Shown piece by piece: positions 17,814 through 25,881 of a stretch of 64,000 nt of DNA (positions are counted from its first letter, which is position 1; every line of letters begins with the position of its first letter). The DNA lies in assembly GCA_947589385.1 (NCBI GenBank), contig CANPZW010000001.1, forward strand, positions 62,001 to 126,000, in the 5' to 3' direction. The notes under the pieces were generated by a model. That model ran no database searches. It was not told the DNA's origin and saw only the letters and a program-made list of their open reading frames with translations. This stretch comes from an uncultured Clostridia bacterium (lineage in GTDB: Bacteria > Bacillota > Clostridia > Christensenellales > Borkfalkiaceae). The translations under genes were made by a program, and so were the position numbers.

Positions 17814-18691
17814 AATATTTCGACCGTCTGCACCCCGTTTCGGCGTTGGCGTATTTTCTTTCGATGCTGCTTATCGCTATGCTTACGATGCACCCTGTTA
17901 TAATTTCCGTCTGCTATCTTTCGGGTATAATTTTCTGCGGCATGCTTACGGGTTATAAAAATCTGTTAAAGAGCCTTGCGTACAGTCTGCCGCTTACCGT
18001 TATTATCGCCGTTACCAACCCTCTGTTTTCACACAGGGGGGAGACGATTTTGTTTTTTTTGAACGACAATCCCGTCACGCAGGAATCGATATTGTACGGC
18101 GTTTTTGCGTCGCTTATGCTGATGTCCGTCTTTTATTGGTGCAAAAATTACAGCGCGGTTATGACAAGCGATAAATTCATCTATCTGTTCGGCAGGATAA
18201 TTCCAAAGCTCTCGCTTGTTCTTTCGCTTATTCTCGCATTTATCCCCAAGATGAAAAGGAAGTTCCGCGAAATAGACGAGGCGCAGAAAGCGCTGGGCAT
18301 TTACGCTTCAAAGAGCTACGTGGATAAAATCCGCAGCAAAATGCGCGTTTTGTCTATCCTTTTGACCGACAGTCTTGAAAATTCGGTGGAAACGGCGGAC
18401 AGTATGCGCGCGCGCGGCTACGGACTTAAACACAGAACAAGCTACGCTCTCTATCGCTTCGGTCTGTCGGACGGGCTGTTCCTTGCGGCTACGCTTGCCC
18501 TTGCTGCGGCGGACGTGGTTTTGATAATTTTCGGGGCGTCGTCTTTTAACTTTTACCCCGCCCTATCGGCGGTCGGTTTTTCGGCTTTGCCGTGCGCGCT
18601 GTACGTCTGTATAGCGCTTCTCGGCTTTATGTCTTTCTTCGCGGAAGTCAAGGAGAACGTTTTATGGCGCTTATTGAAATCAAAAATCTGA
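17810..18691 (+). CDS. ECF transporter T component (EcfT)
   Basis: 293 residues from the ATG at 17810, inside the ATGA overlap. Several N-terminal hydrophobic helices precede a cytoplasmic coupling domain with the characteristic Ala-Arg-Gly motif (ADSMRARGYG). This T subunit couples ATP hydrolysis in the ABC subunits to toppling of the S subunit. The dedicated T-AA-S order marks a group I ECF module rather than a shared group II one. Its end overlaps the ATPase start by 28 bases. Confidence 0.9.
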   Translation: MKYFDRLHPVSALAYFLSMLLIAMLTMHPVIISVCYLSGIIFCGMLTGYKNLLKSLAYSLPLTVIIAVTNPLFSHRGETILFFLNDNPVTQESILYGVFASLMLMSVFYWCKNYSAVMTSDKFIYLFGRIIPKLSLVLSLILAFIPKMKRKFREIDEAQKALGIYASKSYVDKIRSKMRVLSILLTDSLENSVETADSMRARGYGLKHRTSYALYRFGLSDGLFLAATLALAAADVVLIIFGASSFNFYPALSAVGFSALPCALYVCIALLGFMSFFAEVKENVLWRLLKSKI

Positions 18692-20349
18692 CATTCACCT
18701 ATAACGGCGCTGAGGAACCCGCCCTTTCGGATATAAACCTTACGGTGGAGAGCGGTGATTTCGTGCTGCTTTTCGGCGAATCGGGCTGCGGCAAAACCAC
18801 CCTTTTAAGGTTAATCAAAAAACAACTCCGCCCGAGCGGAACGCAGAAAGGGGAAATCCTGTTTAACGGACAGCCTGTGGAAAATATGGACGAGCGCGCC
18901 TCGGTATCGGAAATAGGCTACGTAATGCAGGACCCCGAAAACCAGACGGTAACCGACAAGGTCTGGCACGAGCTGGCTTTCGGTCTTGAAAGCCTTGGGG
19001 AAAAAACTGACGTCATAAGGCGCAGGGTAGCGGAAATCTGCGGATTTTTCGGGATAGGCGGCTGGTACGGCAAAAAGACGTCCGAGCTTTCGGGCGGGCA
19101 GAAACAGCTTTTGTCGCTCGCCTCGGTAATGGTTATGAACCCGTCCGTGCTCATTCTCGACGAGCCGACAGCACAGCTCGACCCGATTGCCGCGTCCGAA
19201 TTTATCTCCTCGGTAAAAAAAATAAACGAGGAGCTGGGAGTGACCGTAATAGTTGCGGAACATAGGCTTGAAGAGGTATATCCCGCCGCAAGCAAAGTGG
19301 TGCTTATGGACAGGGCGAAGATTTTTATGTGCGACAGCCCGCGCGAAGTGGGCAGAAGGCTTTCGGAAGAAGAAAAGCCGCATAAACTCAGTTTGGGCTT
19401 GCCGGCGGCGGTAAGGCTTTTCAACGAGCTCGGCGGCAAAGGGGAGTGTCCTCTGACGGTGAACGAGGGTAAAAAGTATATAAGCGGCAATTTTCGATGC
19501 GCGGTAAAGCGCCTTGAAACGGAACAGCCCGACGTTACGGGAGAAAAGGCGCTTGAAATTTCGGGCGGTTATTTCCGCTATGAAAGGGATTTGCCGGACG
19601 TGCTTTCGGGGCTGGATTTAACTGTGTATTCAAATGAAATTCTGTGTATTCTCGGTGCGAACGGCGCGGGTAAAACCACGCTTTTGCGCGTTTTGTCGGG
19701 CGTTAAGCGGCTGTATAAAGGCAAATACCGCGTTTGGGGCAAAAAATTGAAGGAATATTCCGGCAACAGTCTTTACCGCGGCAATATCGCCTGCCTGCCG
19801 CAAAACCCTCGCAATCTTTTCGTTAAAAACACCGTCCGGTCCGACCTTTACGAAGTGACGAAATTGCTCGGTTTAAATAAAGAGGACGGGGAGAAAGAGG
19901 TCGATGAGGTTTGCCGCAAAACGGGTATCGGGCGGCTTTGCGGAAGTCACCCGTACGACCTTTCGGGCGGCGAACGCCAAAAGGCGGCTTTGGCGAAAAT
20001 TCTTTTAATGAAGCCGAGAATCCTGCTCCTCGACGAGCCGACAAAGGGGCTTGACGCTTATTCCAAAAGGGAGTTTGCCGAAATTTTGCATGCTCTCAAA
20101 TCGGAGGGCAAGACGGTTGTAATAGTCACGCACGACGTCGAATTTGCCGCGTCATATGCCGACCGCTGTGCCATGTTTTTCGACGGGCAGATTGTTTCGG
20201 AAGCGGGGCGCGTGGAATTTTTCGCCACCAATTCTTATTACACTACGGCGGCTGCGCGCATGACGCGGCCCATGTACGAAAACGCCGTCACGGTGGAGCT
20301 TGCGGCGGAACTTTGTCGCCTTAACGGCAGAGGTGGAGATGAAGCGTAA
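18664..20349 (+). CDS. ECF transporter fused double ATPase (two ABC domains)
   Basis: 561 residues from the ATG at 18664, with AAGGAGA upstream. Two full ABC domains sit in one chain: NBD1 with GESGCGKTTL, LSGGQKQLL and LILDEPTAQLD; NBD2 with GANGAGKTTL, LSGGERQKA and LLLDEPTKGLD. Both catalytic glutamates are intact, so both sites look active. It energises the ECF transporter. Most group II systems have separate EcfA and EcfA' chains; the fusion is common in dedicated systems. The gene overlaps the S component by 11 bases. Confidence 0.93.
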   Translation: MALIEIKNLTFTYNGAEEPALSDINLTVESGDFVLLFGESGCGKTTLLRLIKKQLRPSGTQKGEILFNGQPVENMDERASVSEIGYVMQDPENQTVTDKVWHELAFGLESLGEKTDVIRRRVAEICGFFGIGGWYGKKTSELSGGQKQLLSLASVMVMNPSVLILDEPTAQLDPIAASEFISSVKKINEELGVTVIVAEHRLEEVYPAASKVVLMDRAKIFMCDSPREVGRRLSEEEKPHKLSLGLPAAVRLFNELGGKGECPLTVNEGKKYISGNFRCAVKRLETEQPDVTGEKALEISGGYFRYERDLPDVLSGLDLTVYSNEILCILGANGAGKTTLLRVLSGVKRLYKGKYRVWGKKLKEYSGNSLYRGNIACLPQNPRNLFVKNTVRSDLYEVTKLLGLNKEDGEKEVDEVCRKTGIGRLCGSHPYDLSGGERQKAALAKILLMKPRILLLDEPTKGLDAYSKREFAEILHALKSEGKTVVIVTHDVEFAASYADRCAMFFDGQIVSEAGRVEFFATNSYYTTAAARMTRPMYENAVTVELAAELCRLNGRGGDEA

Positions 20350-21055
20350 CAACATAAATAAAATCAAAACGGCGTGCGTGATTTGCGTCGTTTTTATATT
20401 GATTCCGCTGGCGGTTGCGCTGGGCGTGTGGATTTTCAAGGACAGAAAGTACAACCTTATTTCGATTATAGTGGCTGTTTTATCCTGCGTGCCTTTCTTT
20501 ATCCGTTTTGAAAGGGGAAAAAGCGGCGTGCGTGAGCTGACGGTTATCGCCGTAATGACGGCTTTTTCCGTAGTAGGTCGGCTGATATTCGCGCCCTTGC
20601 CCGGTTTTAAGCCCGTTACCGCCGTAACCGTTATTTCTGGCGCGGCGCTCGGTCCCGAAGCGGGATTTTTGGTAGGAAGCCTTACTGCGGTGGTTTCGGA
20701 TTTCTTTTTCGGACAGGGTCCGTGGACGCCATTTCAAATGTTCTCCTGGGGTTTTCTCGGATTTTGTTCGGGACTGTTTTTCTTTAAAAGGAAGAAGCCC
20801 AATCTCGCGCTTTTATGCTTGGCGGGAGCAGTGGGCGGCGTAGCGTTTTCCCTTCTCATGGATATTTGGACAACGCTTTCTTTGGACGGGACTTTTCTAT
20901 GGACGAGGTATGCGGCTAACGTCGCATCCAGCCTGCCGTTTATGGCTATTTACGCCCTTTCGAATGTTATATTCCTGTTGGCGCTTTCAAAACCGTTCTT
21001 ATCCAAACTCGATAGGATAAAAACAAAATACGCTATATTTTCCGAACGAAAATAA
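20339..21055 (+). CDS. ECF transporter S component, probably cobalamin/corrinoid-specific
   Basis: 238 residues with about six or seven hydrophobic segments. The start at 20339 follows an AGGTGGAG ribosome site. The segment FFGQGPWTPFQMFSWGF is of the type seen in S components linked to cobalamin uptake. This subunit would bind the vitamin and be released into the membrane interior by ATP-driven toppling. Specificity is inferred from the cobalamin riboswitch and the transcobalamin-like partners, not from a determined binding site. It is the last gene of the operon. Confidence 0.85.
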   Translation: MKRNNINKIKTACVICVVFILIPLAVALGVWIFKDRKYNLISIIVAVLSCVPFFIRFERGKSGVRELTVIAVMTAFSVVGRLIFAPLPGFKPVTAVTVISGAALGPEAGFLVGSLTAVVSDFFFGQGPWTPFQMFSWGFLGFCSGLFFFKRKKPNLALLCLAGAVGGVAFSLLMDIWTTLSLDGTFLWTRYAANVASSLPFMAIYALSNVIFLLALSKPFLSKLDRIKTKYAIFSERK

Positions 21056-21130
21056 AACTTTTAAGACGGCAACATAATTTCGGCGAAAAGTCGCAAACAG
21101 CCGTTGTGCCGATAAATTTATTTAAAAAGC

Positions 21131-21159
21131 TTGATTTTTCGGATGGCAGGGTATATAAT
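21131..21159 (+). promoter_or_regulatory. Promoter for the thiamine operon
   Basis: TTGATT at 21131, 17-base spacer, TATAAT at 21154. Start predicted near 21166, just ahead of the TPP riboswitch. Confidence 0.75.
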
Positions 21160-21177
21160 GTCAAAGATAATTGAAAT

Positions 21178-21268
21178 TTATGGGGAGTTTGTGATACAGG
21201 CTGAGAGGAAGGCGTAACCTTCGACCCTTATAACCTGATTTGGATAATGCCAACGTAGGGATTATGCG
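21178..21268 (+). ncRNA. TPP riboswitch (THI element)
   Basis: Contains the conserved CTGAGA at 21201, ACCC near 21225, ACCTGATTTGGATAATGCC from 21233, and CGTAGGGA near 21254. It precedes a terminator and a complete thiazole-synthesis operon. TPP binding should favour the terminator and reduce expression. Confidence 0.95.
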
Positions 21269-21299
21269 GTAAGTTTCCAAACGGGGACTTGCTTTTTTA
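21269..21299 (+). terminator. TPP-riboswitch-controlled terminator
   Basis: TAAGTTTCC pairs with GGGGACTTG-side bases (8 or more bp with G-U pairs) around AAAC, followed by GCTTTTTT. The thiS start is only 12 bases further. Confidence 0.75.
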
Positions 21300-21310
21300 T
21301 TTGGTGAATT

Positions 21311-21505
21311 ATGGTAAAAGTCAACGGGGTTCAACTGAATATCGACGGCAAAACGATTGCGGAATATATTAAGACTATCCAATACGATATTCGCCGTATC
21401 GCCGTCGAGCGCAACGGAAACATAGTTCCGAAATCCGAATACGACAATGTTGTTTTAAAAGAGGGCGATTCTTTGGAAGTCGTCGGCTTTGTGGGTGGCG
21501 GCTGA
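21311..21505 (+). CDS. thiS: Sulfur carrier protein ThiS
   Basis: 64 residues ending in GFVGGG, the Gly-Gly tail that is adenylated and then thiocarboxylated as sulfur donor for the thiazole of thiamine. A ubiquitin-like beta-grasp pattern is seen ([34 protein letters not shown]). It is the first gene after the TPP riboswitch. Its stop overlaps the ThiF-family start (TGATG), so the carrier and its activating enzyme are translationally coupled. Confidence 0.93.
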   Translation: MVKVNGVQLNIDGKTIAEYIKTIQYDIRRIAVERNGNIVPKSEYDNVVLKEGDSLEVVGFVGGG

Positions 21506-22317
21506 TGGTTATAACCGAAGAAATGGCTGAACGCTATTCAAGACATTTCGTCTTAAAGGAAATCGGCGTTTCGGGTCAGAAAAAGCTTCTCCAAGCCAAA
21601 GTTTTGGTAATAGGCGCGGGCGGGCTCGGCTCGGCGGCGCTTATGTATCTTGCGGCTGCCGGAACGGGCGTAGTCGGTATTGCGGATTTCGATAAAGTAA
21701 GTCTTTCAAACCTGCAACGCCAGGTTATTCACGGCTCGGGCGACGTAGGAGTAGATAAAACCCTTTCGGCAGAAAAGTTTATAAGCCGCCTCAATCCCGA
21801 TGTCCGAGTGATTTTGCATAACGCGAAGATGACCGTCGATAATATACAAAGCGTTATATCAGGGTACGATTTCATACTCGACTGTACGGACAGTTTCGAA
21901 TCCAAGTTCCTTATTAACGACGCCTGCGTTCTTTCTAAAAAACCCTATTCCCATGCGGGGATAGTATGTTTTGAAGGACAGATTATGACATATGTGCCGG
22001 GAAAAGGTCCTTGCCTGCGCTGTCTTTTGGGCGGAGTGCCGCCGAGGGACGGCAGTATAACCTGTTCGTCGGCAGGAGTGCTCGGCGCGGCGGCGGGCGT
22101 AATGGGAAGTTTGCAGGCAATCGAAGCCGTAAAGTATATTTTGGGCATAGGCGATTTGCTTGTCGGCAGAATACTTCGGTTCGACGCGCTTAAAATGCAG
22201 TTTTCTGAGTTTGATTTCCCGAAAAGCGATTCGGGGTGCGCCGTATGCGGGGCAAATCCCAAAATACGCAGCCTTGCGGATAACAGGGCGGAATACGAAG
22301 GGACAGGCTGTATGTGA
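21505..22317 (+). CDS. thiF: ThiF/MoeB/HesA family adenylyltransferase
   Basis: 270 residues. The nucleotide-binding GAGGLGSAALMYLAAAG, the aspartate segment GIADFDKV, and two zinc-ligand CxxC pairs (GPCLRCLLG and SGCAVCGA) are all present. It adenylates the ThiS C-terminus. Homologues also act on MoaD; the position directly behind thiS and under the TPP riboswitch assigns it to thiamine synthesis. A rhodanese-like gene follows after 6 bases. Confidence 0.93.
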   Translation: MVITEEMAERYSRHFVLKEIGVSGQKKLLQAKVLVIGAGGLGSAALMYLAAAGTGVVGIADFDKVSLSNLQRQVIHGSGDVGVDKTLSAEKFISRLNPDVRVILHNAKMTVDNIQSVISGYDFILDCTDSFESKFLINDACVLSKKPYSHAGIVCFEGQIMTYVPGKGPCLRCLLGGVPPRDGSITCSSAGVLGAAAGVMGSLQAIEAVKYILGIGDLLVGRILRFDALKMQFSEFDFPKSDSGCAVCGANPKIRSLADNRAEYEGTGCM

Positions 22318-22323
22318 GGTCTT

Positions 22324-22626
22324 ATGAAGAGCGAAATCGATATAGCCGAATATCTTGCAAACCGTAAAGACGGCGACGTTTTGGTTGACTTGCGCGAAAA
22401 ACTTATGTTCGGGCTCGGAACTATCGACGGAGCCGTGAATATCCCGTTAGACGAAATAGGGCGGCTGTATGAGCTTCCCAAAGATAAAAATATTTATCTG
22501 TTCTGTCAGACGGGAGAGGTAAGCGGAGAAATTGCCGAGTTGCTTTCGGATGCGGGATATAACGTATGGAATCTTGCGGGCGGATACAGGAAATATATAC
22601 GCGGACTTTCGGGCGGCTGCGTTTAA
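22324..22626 (+). CDS. Rhodanese-like sulfurtransferase in the thiamine operon
   Basis: 100 residues of a single rhodanese domain. It has VDLREKLMFGLGTIDGAVNIPLDEI and an active-site loop with cysteine (YLFCQTGEVSGEIAELL), then NLAGGYRKY. It probably carries persulfide sulfur to ThiS, the job done by the rhodanese domain of ThiI in enterobacteria. Its place between thiF and thiG supports this. Experimental support for the stand-alone version is not visible here. Confidence 0.85.
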   Translation: MKSEIDIAEYLANRKDGDVLVDLREKLMFGLGTIDGAVNIPLDEIGRLYELPKDKNIYLFCQTGEVSGEIAELLSDAGYNVWNLAGGYRKYIRGLSGGCV

Positions 22627-22650
22627 AATTTTAATAAAGGAAGGTTGAAA

Positions 22651-23424
22651 ATGAGTGCAAACGATAAATTGATTTTGGGCGGACGGGAATTTGAATCGCG
22701 GTTTATTCTCGGTTCTGGAAAATATTCCCTGAAACTTATCGAGGCTGCGGTGAAAGACGCGGGCGCGGAGATTATCACGCTTGCCGTGCGCAGGGCTAAT
22801 ACCAAGGAGCAGGAAAATATTCTCGACTATATCCCCAAGGGAGTTACTCTTCTGCCAAATACAAGCGGTGCGAGAAATGCGGACGAAGCGGTAAGGATAG
22901 CCCGTCTTGCGCGCGAACTCGGCTGCGGCGATTTTGTTAAAATAGAGATTATGCGCGATTCGAAGTACCTTCTGCCCGATAACGCTGAAACTATAAAGGC
23001 AACCGAAATTCTTGCCAAAGAAGGATTTACGGTGCTTCCTTATATGTATCCCGACCTCAACGCCGCCCGCGACCTTGTAAGCGCAGGCGCGGCGGCGGTT
23101 ATGCCCCTTGCCGCGCCGATAGGCTCAAATAAAGGGCTTGCCACTCGGGAATTTATAAAGATTTTGATTGACGAAATCGAGCTCCCCATAATAGTCGATG
23201 CGGGTATCGGCAGACCTTCGCAAGCTTGCGAGGTGATGGAAATGGGCGCGGCGGCGGTAATGGCAAACACTGCGCTGGCTACGGCAGGCAATCTGCCGCT
23301 TATGGCTTCGGCGTTCCGACAGGCGATTGAGGCGGGCAGAAAGGCTTATCTTTCGGGGTTGGGCAGGGTGCTCACCCGCGGCGCTTCGGCGTCCGACCCG
23401 CTTACGGGATTTTTACGGGATTAA
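22651..23424 (+). CDS. thiG: Thiazole synthase ThiG
   Basis: 257 residues from the ATG at 22651, 6 bases after AAGGAAGG; a TTG at 22645 would abut the ribosome site. TIM-barrel markers are [17 protein letters not shown], the catalytic-lysine strand FVKIEIMRD, and [21 protein letters not shown] with [15 protein letters not shown]. It condenses deoxyxylulose phosphate, dehydroglycine and ThiS thiocarboxylate into the thiazole phosphate. thiH follows after 3 bases, the usual partner supplying dehydroglycine. Confidence 0.95.
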   Translation: MSANDKLILGGREFESRFILGSGKYSLKLIEAAVKDAGAEIITLAVRRANTKEQENILDYIPKGVTLLPNTSGARNADEAVRIARLARELGCGDFVKIEIMRDSKYLLPDNAETIKATEILAKEGFTVLPYMYPDLNAARDLVSAGAAAVMPLAAPIGSNKGLATREFIKILIDEIELPIIVDAGIGRPSQACEVMEMGAAAVMANTALATAGNLPLMASAFRQAIEAGRKAYLSGLGRVLTRGASASDPLTGFLRD

Positions 23425-23427
23425 AAT

Positions 23428-24684
23428 ATGGAAAATCAGTTTTTTGTCGATTCATTGTATCTTTCGAAAGAGGCGCTTGAAAAGAAGCATCGTTTGGAAA
23501 CAGACCCTTCCGCCCGCACAAACCATATGGAATATATGGAGGGAATGGAAAAGATTGATTCCGACGTCTGTGCAAACGTTATTTCCCAAGTAAAAGAGTA
23601 CGACTGTGGGAAATATACGGCAAAGGACGTAAAGAACGCCCTTGGGCGCGCCGTTTGCACGATAGAAGATTTAAAAGCGCTTTTATCACCCGCGGCAGAG
23701 CCTTTCTTAGAAGAAATGGCGCAGCGGGCAAGGCTGGAAACGGGTAAACATTTCGGCAACACGGTATATCTGTTTACCCCGTTGTATATTGCGAATTATT
23801 GCGAAAATTACTGCGTTTACTGCGGCTTCAACTGCTATAATCACATAAAGCGTATGAAAATGACGGCAGAGCAAATCGACCACGAAATGAAGGTCATTGC
23901 CGACAGCGGAATGGAGGAAATCCTTATTCTTACGGGCGAAAGCCGTTCCAAGAGCGACGTCGGATATATAGGCGAGGCATGTAAGCTGGCGAGAAAGTAT
24001 TTCCGCATGGTGGGGCTTGAAATTTACCCTGTAAATACCGATGAATATCGGTATTTGCACGAGTGCGGGGCGGACTACGTGACGGTCTTTCAAGAAACTT
24101 ACGACACGGATAAATATGAAACCTTGCACCTTCTCGGGCACAAGCGCGTATGGCCTTACCGCTTTGACGCACAGGAGCGCGCGCTGAGAGCGGGCATGAG
24201 AGGAGTGGCATTTTCGGCGTTGCTCGGGCTTGCCGACTTCCGTAAAGACGCCCTCGCGACAGCGTTGCACGCGTATTATCTGCAAAGGAAATATCCCCAT
24301 GCGGAGATTTCGATTTCCTGCCCCAGGTTAAGACCGATTGCCAATAATGATAAAATCAACCCTTTGGACGTTCACGAAAAACAGCTCTGCCAGATACTTT
24401 GCGCATACCGTATTTTCCTTCCGTTTGCGGGAATAACCGTTTCCTCGCGTGAAAGTGCGAAATTCCGTAACGGAATAATCAAAATCTGCGCCACGAAGAT
24501 ATCCGCAGGAGTATCCACAGGGGTGGGCGACCACGAAAGCAAATATACGGGCAAAGAAACCGACGGGGAACAAGGCGGCGAACAGTTTGAAATATCCGAC
24601 GGGCGCAGTCTGAAAAAAACCTACGAGGATATAGAAAAGGAAGGACTGCAACCTGTGTTAAACGACTATATATGTCTGATATAA
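23428..24684 (+). CDS. thiH: 2-iminoacetate synthase ThiH (radical SAM tyrosine lyase)
   Basis: 418 residues. The radical SAM cluster motif CxxxCxxC is Cys125, Cys129 and Cys132 (YCENYCVYCGFNC). LILTGESRSKSDVGYI and the C-terminal SAKFRNGIIKICATKISAGVST follow. It splits tyrosine to p-cresol and dehydroglycine for ThiG and is oxygen-sensitive, so it marks an anaerobe; aerobic Bacillus-type operons use ThiO instead. The end overlaps thiE by 13 bases. Confidence 0.95.
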   Translation: MENQFFVDSLYLSKEALEKKHRLETDPSARTNHMEYMEGMEKIDSDVCANVISQVKEYDCGKYTAKDVKNALGRAVCTIEDLKALLSPAAEPFLEEMAQRARLETGKHFGNTVYLFTPLYIANYCENYCVYCGFNCYNHIKRMKMTAEQIDHEMKVIADSGMEEILILTGESRSKSDVGYIGEACKLARKYFRMVGLEIYPVNTDEYRYLHECGADYVTVFQETYDTDKYETLHLLGHKRVWPYRFDAQERALRAGMRGVAFSALLGLADFRKDALATALHAYYLQRKYPHAEISISCPRLRPIANNDKINPLDVHEKQLCQILCAYRIFLPFAGITVSSRESAKFRNGIIKICATKISAGVSTGVGDHESKYTGKETDGEQGGEQFEISDGRSLKKTYEDIEKEGLQPVLNDYICLI

Positions 24685-25262
24685 TCTGCATAACAAATCG
24701 CAGACTTTGTAAAGAAGATTTTCTTCTGCGAATAAAAAAAATTGCCGCGGCGCGTCCCGCGGCAATAATTCTGCGAGAAAAGGATTTATCTCCGTCGGAA
24801 TACGGAGAGCTTGCGGAATCGGTAATAAAAATCTGCAAAGAATACCATACGGACTGTATTCTTCATTCCTTTTACGGAATAGCTGTTAAGCTTGGAATTA
24901 GTGCAATCCATATGCCTTTGACGGCGCTTAAAAATCTTTCCGAAAAGGAGCGGAAGGCTTTTAACGTACTCGGCGCGTCCTGCCATTCCAGAGAGGACGC
25001 GGTTTGCGCCGAAAAGCTTGGGTGCACATATGTTACCGCTGGACATATATTCGAAACGGACTGCAAAAGAGGATTACCCGCCCGTGGGATTGAATTTTTG
25101 CGCGAAGTATGCGGCAGCGTATCTATTCCTGTGTATGCCATAGGCGGAATAAACCCAAGCAACTTTAAACTTGCTTTGGAAGCAGGCGCAAAAGGAGTAT
25201 GCGTAATGAGCGGAGGTATGACCTGCCGCGCCCCGCAGGAATATTTTGAAAATTTCAGTTGA
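24672..25262 (+). CDS. thiE: Thiamine phosphate synthase family protein (ThiE/TenI)
   Basis: 196 residues, slightly short for ThiE. TIM-barrel signals are ICITNRRLCKEDF, AIILREKDLSPSEY, AIHMPLTALKNLS, GCTYVTAGHIFETDCKRG and YAIGGINPSNFKLALEAGA. The usual GPIFpTxTK loop reads GHIFETDCK, closer to divergent clostridial forms. It would couple HMP pyrophosphate with thiazole phosphate. TenI aminotautomerases share the fold and also sit in such operons, so ThiE versus TenI is not fully settled. No thiC, thiD or thiM is in the window. Confidence 0.82.
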   Translation: MSDIICITNRRLCKEDFLLRIKKIAAARPAAIILREKDLSPSEYGELAESVIKICKEYHTDCILHSFYGIAVKLGISAIHMPLTALKNLSEKERKAFNVLGASCHSREDAVCAEKLGCTYVTAGHIFETDCKRGLPARGIEFLREVCGSVSIPVYAIGGINPSNFKLALEAGAKGVCVMSGGMTCRAPQEYFENFS

Positions 25263-25318
25263 TTTAATCGCAATGAAAACTCTATCGTCGATTTCGGTTA
25301 ATTCTTCATTTCCTCAAA

Positions 25319-25357
25319 CAAAGCAGGCGGAGCACAATCGGTGCTCCGCCTGCTTTG
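25319..25357. terminator. Long GC-rich hairpin after thiE and after the tRNA-Ser-associated element
   Basis: CAAAGCAGGCGGAGCAC pairs perfectly with GTGCTCCGCCTGCTTTG around a 4-base loop (17 bp). The minus-strand side runs into TTTGTTTG, so it fits best as the terminator of leftward transcription from tRNA-Ser. It could also end thiE transcription. Confidence 0.75.
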
Positions 25358-25376
25358 GCGCAGAGAGAGGGATTCG
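25346..25376 (-). repeat. Direct repeat of the tRNA-Ser 3' end (copy 1)
   Basis: A 31-base block identical to 25550-25580. It contains the last 17-21 bases of the mature tRNA-Ser (part of the T arm, acceptor strand, discriminator), CCA, and about 14 bases downstream. The 204-base period and tRNA-3'-end content recall RtT repeats downstream of E. coli tyrT; an integrase att scar is the alternative. Confidence 0.85.
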
Positions 25377-25506
25377 CGCCTTTGGCGGCGCGCCCCGGTG
25401 AACAGCGCACTGTGCTGTTCAGTTTGCGTATCAAACAAATATGTTTACAAGCTAATCAACGCAAACCGATTGCTCCCGCAATCGCCTCCACCCTCGAATC
25501 CCTCTC
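25365..25506 (-). ncRNA. Candidate structured RNA element downstream of tRNA-Ser
   Basis: A perfect 12-bp outer stem (25365-25376 with 25495-25506, GAGAGGGATTCG and complement) encloses four more stems. These are 25467-25484 (7 bp, loop TCCC), 25422-25466 (8-bp closing stem), 25399-25421 (8 bp) and 25375-25392 (about 6 bp, sharing two bases with the outer stem). Three of them abut with no spare bases, as in a multi-branch junction. The 3' strand continues into a copy of the tRNA-Ser acceptor end with CCA. It should be co-transcribed with tRNA-Ser only if the hairpin at 25530-25552 is read through. Function unknown; no folding program was run. Confidence 0.6.
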
Positions 25507-25520
25507 AAAAACCGTAAAAC

Positions 25521-25553
25521 CAAAAAATAGCGGCGGCGCAAAAGCGCCGCCGC
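25521..25553 (-). terminator. Terminator-like hairpin just downstream of tRNA-Ser
   Basis: On the minus strand, CGGCGGCGC, TTTT loop, GCGCCGCCG, then CTATTTTTT. It would end tRNA-Ser transcription before the structured element unless read through. Confidence 0.8.
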
Positions 25554-25559
25554 CTGCTT

Positions 25560-25649
25560 TGGCGCAGAGAGAGGGATTCGAACCCCCGTACGTATTCCTA
25601 CGTAACACGATTTCGAGTCGTGCGCGTTCGACCACTCCGCCATCTCTGC
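25560..25649 (-). tRNA. tRNA-Ser (anticodon CGA)
   Basis: 90 bases including encoded CCA. Acceptor stem GCAGAGA/TCTCTGC with G discriminator; anticodon stem CACGA/TCGTG with loop CTCGAAA, anticodon CGA (reads UCG). The long type II variable arm (TACGTA-GGAA-TACGTA) is diagnostic for serine, and the T loop is TTCGAAT. A 31-base copy of its 3' end lies 204 bases downstream. Confidence 0.96.
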
Positions 25650-25881
25650 AAGGTCGATAAAGTATGCTGTATGGTACGATTTAAAACCCCGAATTTTCGG
25701 TATTTCGCAAAATGAAACCGCTCCGTCATTTTAGTTTGTTTAACGGAATTTCCGCAATTTCGGATAAAATCAGAACGTATTACAAACTCCGAAATAGCGA
25801 TATCAATCAAACCGCTTGATAATTTTATAACAATACGTCGTAAATTTCAAGCGTTTTCACCCTTAAATTAAAAAAATTTAT
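25650..25881. other. Intergenic AT-rich region between tRNA-Ser and the XRE gene
   Basis: It must hold the tRNA-Ser promoter on the minus strand, but I found no convincing -35/-10 pair. No gene, repeat or hairpin stands out. Confidence 0.5.

Noticed and set aside
25355..25660. A 101-codon rightward open frame across the tRNA-Ser region
   Set aside because: It reads through the complement of tRNA-Ser and its repeat; the AQREGF... peptide at both ends is just translated tRNA 3' end. No ribosome site or coding character.
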